Source of the DNA: Flavobacterium psychrophilum
GTDB lineage: Bacteria > Bacteroidota > Bacteroidia > Flavobacteriales > Flavobacteriaceae
NCBI GenBank assembly: GCA_945897545.1
Contig: CAMDGJ010000129.1
Span: 1-8,186 of the forward strand
Length of the DNA stretch: 8,186 nucleotides
Direction of reading: 5' to 3'
How positions within the stretch are numbered: the stretch's first letter is position 1; every line of letters starts with the position of its first letter. Below, in pieces: positions 6,023-8,186 of the stretch. Under the pieces are notes generated by a model. It saw only the letters and a list, made by a program, of their open reading frames with translations. It was not told the origin of the DNA and did no database searches. Made by a program: the position numbers and the translations under genes.

Positions 6023-6406
6023 TTAAAATTTAAACTTTAATAAATCTGAGAACTTATTTGAATTTTGAAAAACTAAATATATACAACAAAGAAAGGTAAT
6101 TATTGCTAAAATAAAAAGTGTTCCCCCATCATTTTGCACTTCGATTCCTAATACAAATAAATGAGACAAAAGGGCCCCAGATATAACGCCCAAGCCTAGC
6201 AAAGCGCCTAGCAAAGTAGTTCTAGGCACTAAAATTAAAATCGCTGCAATTAGTTCGGCAATTCCAGAACCTATTCGACCATAGGGTTCTATTCCTAAAG
6301 TCGAGAAAATATAGACACTTTCATCGGCTCCAGAAAATTTAAAATATAAGGTTTGCAATAAAATTACTGCTGCAACAATGCGGACAATCCAAGTAAGTGT
6401 TTTCAT
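6023..6406 (-). CDS. DoxX-like small membrane protein
   Basis: This 127-residue inner-membrane protein has four hydrophobic helices at about 7-23, 45-60, 64-88 and 94-112. The first is followed by the family-typical LYFKFSGADESVYIF, and the second helix begins with GIEPYGRIGSGIAELIAA, also typical of DoxX/DoxD-like proteins. In mycobacteria a DoxX protein assembles with superoxide dismutase and a sulfurtransferase in a membrane oxidoreductase complex; whether this relative does so is unknown. Its neighbours here, an exported peroxiredoxin and a YHS protein, would suit a redox role. The YHS stop lies 12 nt upstream and the DinB-like ATG 2 nt downstream. Helix 3 contains a tandem 12-bp repeat at 6194-6217. 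Confidence 0.85.
   Translation of the reverse strand: MKTLTWIVRIVAAVILLQTLYFKFSGADESVYIFSTLGIEPYGRIGSGIAELIAAILILVPRTTLLGALLGLGVISGALLSHLFVLGIEVQNDGGTLFILAIITFLCCIYLVFQNSNKFSDLLKFKF
6194..6217. repeat. Tandem 12-bp duplication inside the DoxX-like gene
   Basis: GCCTAGCAAAGC (6194-6205) is followed directly by GCCTAGCAAAGT (6206-6217), 11 of 12 identical. On the minus strand the two copies encode TLLG and ALLG within a transmembrane helix, so the duplication keeps the frame and adds about one helical turn. Confidence 0.7.
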
Positions 6407-6418
6407 TCTTCAAGAGCT

Positions 6419-6871
6419 TTAAAAATTTTTCCAATTAGCTTCTGCTTTTTTCTTCAAATTTACTTCGTCTTTATTCCAACTTTTTAAGGTGTTGTTAAAG
6501 TACGCATTGTAAAACAAATACAATTTTCCGTCTGAAATTTTAAAAGTTTCCGGATTAATCTCCACTTTATCGCCTGAGCTTCCCAATGCGTAAGCACACC
6601 AGCCACCAAACTGAGGCTCATAACTTGCCGGATTTTTGGTAAAAGCGTCTTTATTACTTTGAGATGAAAAATAATAAATTACTCCTAGGTATGTAGTTGC
6701 AATTTCCTTTTTTCCTTTGATGGCTTTACTTTGCTTAAAATAAGCCACGGGATCATATCCTTGAATTGCAATTTTGTTTTCTAGATTGTATTGCGATAAT
6801 TTTTTTGCTTCATTTTGAGCAAAACCTGATACCACAAAAAATAAGGCCAGGATTGTTACGATTTTTTTCAT
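6419..6871 (-). CDS. Exported YHS-domain protein
   Basis: This 150-residue protein has a clear signal peptide: KK, a hydrophobic core at 4-16, then GFA before QN, with cleavage predicted after A18. The mature protein is a single YHS domain: IQGYDPVAYF at 36-45, YYFSSQSNKDAF at 66-77, then GGWCAYALG at 89-97 with C92. It ends with KISDGKLYLFYN, the usual close of the stand-alone YHS family. YHS domains are thought to bind metals such as copper or other soft ions, and exported copies occur near copper or redox genes, but no function is shown for this one. It begins 1 nt after the peroxiredoxin stop, so the two are certainly co-transcribed. No TM helix remains after cleavage, so it is periplasmic. 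Confidence 0.9.
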   Translation of the reverse strand: MKKIVTILALFFVVSGFAQNEAKKLSQYNLENKIAIQGYDPVAYFKQSKAIKGKKEIATTYLGVIYYFSSQSNKDAFTKNPASYEPQFGGWCAYALGSSGDKVEINPETFKISDGKLYLFYNAYFNNTLKSWNKDEVNLKKKAEANWKNF

Positions 6872-6872
6872 T

Positions 6873-7475
6873 TTATTTTAAAGATTTTGCCGCAGCAATT
6901 AATAAATCGTTCGATATTCTATGTTTATAATCAGGTGTAATGTGTTCGAATTGTATAACACCCGTTACATCTGTAATAAATGCCGATGGGACAGGAATAA
7001 ATAAAACAGTATTTGCTCCATCTGAACCTTCAATGACAATAGATTTGTAATTACTTGGAGCTTGAAAGGCAATTCCAACTGCTCGCGCCAACGCACCATT
7101 GCTATCAGAAAGCAGTAAGTAATTTAATTTATTTTTTTCATCCGTCATTTTTAATTTCATTGGCGAATCTGGACTTACCGCAATAATTTGATATCCTAGT
7201 TCTAATAATTCTTTTTCAGATTCTCCAAGAGCAGCTAAATGAAGATTGCAATACGGACACCATCCACCGCGATAGAAAACAAGAATCGCTTTTTTATTGG
7301 CAAATAAATCGGATAAATTGACAGCAACATTGTCGGCGGATTTGAGACTTAGATTTGGGATTTTTTCACCAATCAATAATGGTGAGATTTCCATTGTTGT
7401 TTTAGGCAATTCGGTCTGTGCCGATAGTACTACAGAAAAGAATAGAAATGATAAAGTTACTAATGCATTTTTCAT
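6873..7475 (-). CDS. Exported peroxiredoxin (AhpC/TSA family, two-cysteine CxxC type)
   Basis: This 200-residue protein belongs to the thioredoxin fold. A signal peptide is visible (MKNALVTLSFLFFSVVLSAQ, cleavage about residue 19), so it acts in the periplasm. The active site FYRGGWCPYC at 67-76 holds C73 and C76. R69 precedes the cysteines, and the GGWCPYCN block is typical of the AhpC/TSA-like subgroup of peroxidase-like proteins. LLSDSNGALARAVGI (121-135) and the later PVPSAFITDVTGVI (161-174) complete the fold, the PxPS loop being a common substrate-side feature. It would reduce hydrogen peroxide or organic peroxides using thiol electrons; the CxxC arrangement could also support a thiol-disulfide oxidoreductase role. 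It is the first gene after the promoter at 7503-7530 and ends 1 nt before the YHS gene. Confidence 0.9.
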   Translation of the reverse strand: MKNALVTLSFLFFSVVLSAQTELPKTTMEISPLLIGEKIPNLSLKSADNVAVNLSDLFANKKAILVFYRGGWCPYCNLHLAALGESEKELLELGYQIIAVSPDSPMKLKMTDEKNKLNYLLLSDSNGALARAVGIAFQAPSNYKSIVIEGSDGANTVLFIPVPSAFITDVTGVIQFEHITPDYKHRISNDLLIAAAKSLK

Positions 7476-7502
7476 AAGTGTTGTTTTTTATTGTTTACTA
7501 GT

Positions 7503-7530
7503 CAAAGATATTTAGAATGAAAATTACCAA
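7503..7530 (-). promoter_or_regulatory. Bacteroidota-type promoter for the peroxiredoxin operon
   Basis: On the minus strand TTG (7530-7528) is followed after 17 nt by TATCTTTG (7510-7503), an exact match to TAnnTTTG. Transcription would begin around 7498, giving a leader of about 22 nt before the ATG at 7475. It lies in the 83-nt gap after the beta-barrel gene, so the six-gene block can be expressed separately from that gene. I see no regulator site beside it. Confidence 0.7.
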
Positions 7531-7558
7531 TTGTCTTCTAGTTTACTTATGATTAAAA

Positions 7559-8186
7559 TTAAAAGGAATGTTGATATTGAAGACCTAGAACAAAACTTCT
7601 TGTCAATCCATCAGGACGAACATCTCTAACTACAAATGGTGCGGCAAGTGATAATTCGATACTGTTTTGGTTATTGATTTTATAATTTGTGATTAAGTTT
7701 CCATTTAACGTCAAACCATCTGAACCTTCTATGGTTTCTCTTTGCCCAAAAATGTTTTCGAAGCTATCTTCGCCAAGATGATAAATAAACAATACATTAG
7801 GCTTGAAAGTAAATCTATGATTTGGCGTTTTAATGGTGTAAGTTGTTCTGAATAAAGCATCCGCTTCTCTTTCGAATAAATTGGTACTTAGAAAATCATC
7901 GGTTCCAGAATATTCAGCAAAATAGGAGTTTTTATTGTTGTTGAAAACAGGAATTTGAATGGCGGCATTAAAATCCCATTTTTTGTAATTTAGATTTGTC
8001 CCTAAAAACAAATCGAAAGTTCCTAAACTCGATTGATAATCCAGCGGAAGTGAAAAGCCGTTTATCTTTAAGTTAGCGCTTGTAAATGGTATTTTACTGC
8101 CCAACAGGACGCTCCATTGGGTATTTTTTTTTGCAATAAAAGTATAATTCCCAACCAGGAAAGCATCTCCAAAAGCGGCTCGTGTT
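7559..8186 (-). CDS. Outer-membrane beta-barrel protein, C-terminal part (runs off right edge)
   Basis: The frame is open to the right edge, so the TTG at 8104 is not the true start; the upstream in-frame residues (FGDAFLVGNYTFIAKKNTQW) continue the same strand pattern. About 208 residues are visible. They show alternating polar and hydrophobic strands rich in aromatic residues, for instance WSVLLGSKIPF, TFDLFLGTNLNYKKW and HRFTFKPNVLFIYHL, with NYKINNQNSIELSLAAPF near the end. The last residue is F in QYQHSF, as expected for a barrel inserted by the Bam machinery. The layout (GD, then a strand, LG.K.P, Q..LG) resembles the phenol-degradation MetA-like or transporter-like OMP family, but the match is from memory and tentative. 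A missing N-terminus prevents checking the signal peptide. The gene ends 83 nt before the peroxiredoxin gene on the same strand. Confidence 0.7.
   Translation of the reverse strand, partial: TRAAFGDAFLVGNYTFIAKKNTQWSVLLGSKIPFTSANLKINGFSLPLDYQSSLGTFDLFLGTNLNYKKWDFNAAIQIPVFNNNKNSYFAEYSGTDDFLSTNLFEREADALFRTTYTIKTPNHRFTFKPNVLFIYHLGEDSFENIFGQRETIEGSDGLTLNGNLITNYKINNQNSIELSLAAPFVVRDVRPDGLTRSFVLGLQYQHSF

Noticed and set aside
7297..7515. Plus-strand open frame of 72 codons
   Set aside because: It is antisense to the peroxiredoxin signal peptide and operon promoter, with no support of its own.
8102..8104. TTG as start of the beta-barrel gene
   Set aside because: The frame continues open to the window edge with matching beta-strand character, so the gene is cut by the window.

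Overview
The window is AT-rich and looks like chromosomal DNA of a member of the Bacteroidota, most likely Flavobacteriaceae and close to Flavobacterium. This is inferred from three things: protein families typical of that group, two promoter-like sites of the Bacteroidota type (TTG, a 17-18 nt spacer, then TAnnTTTG), and starts without Shine-Dalgarno sequences. No rRNA, tRNA, CRISPR array, transposase or phage gene was found.

Layout. (1) Positions 1 to about 846, minus strand: the N-terminal, seven-helix membrane half of a regulator of the membrane-bound AraC type. It runs off the left edge, and its start region looks frameshifted in a run of A. (2) 905-1504 and 1599-2276, minus: a SprT-like zinc metalloprotease and a short-chain dehydrogenase. 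They are separated by an unusual array of degenerate 7-bp repeats pointing in both directions. (3) 2277-2496: a divergent intergenic region with inverted repeats and a good promoter for the plus-strand GNAT acetyltransferase at 2497-3060, the only plus-strand gene. (4) 3070-3714, minus: a six-helix membrane protein resembling LysE exporters. It is preceded by a palindrome built from 8-bp units. (5) 3776-7475, minus: a compact run of six genes that is very probably one operon, starting from a clear promoter at 7503-7530. The order is exported peroxiredoxin, exported YHS-domain protein, DoxX-like membrane protein, DinB-like protein, NRDE/TANGO2 protein, and a membrane-anchored ATP-grasp protein. 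Gaps are 1, 12, 2, -13 and 11 nt. (6) 7559 to the right edge, minus: the C-terminal part of an outer-membrane beta-barrel protein.

How the genes may work together. The first operon genes suggest envelope redox or metal stress: a thiol peroxidase, a putative metal-binding YHS protein and a DoxX protein. The later genes are an Ntn-like NRDE protein, a metal-binding four-helix DinB protein and an ATP-grasp ligase of unknown substrate. Their tight packing implies co-expression, but a shared pathway is only inferred.

The most unusual content is in the non-coding or inserted DNA. There are three different short repeat families, each with an inverted-repeat layout. One has apparently inserted in frame into the ATP-grasp gene, and one abuts the TTG start codon of the SprT-like gene.
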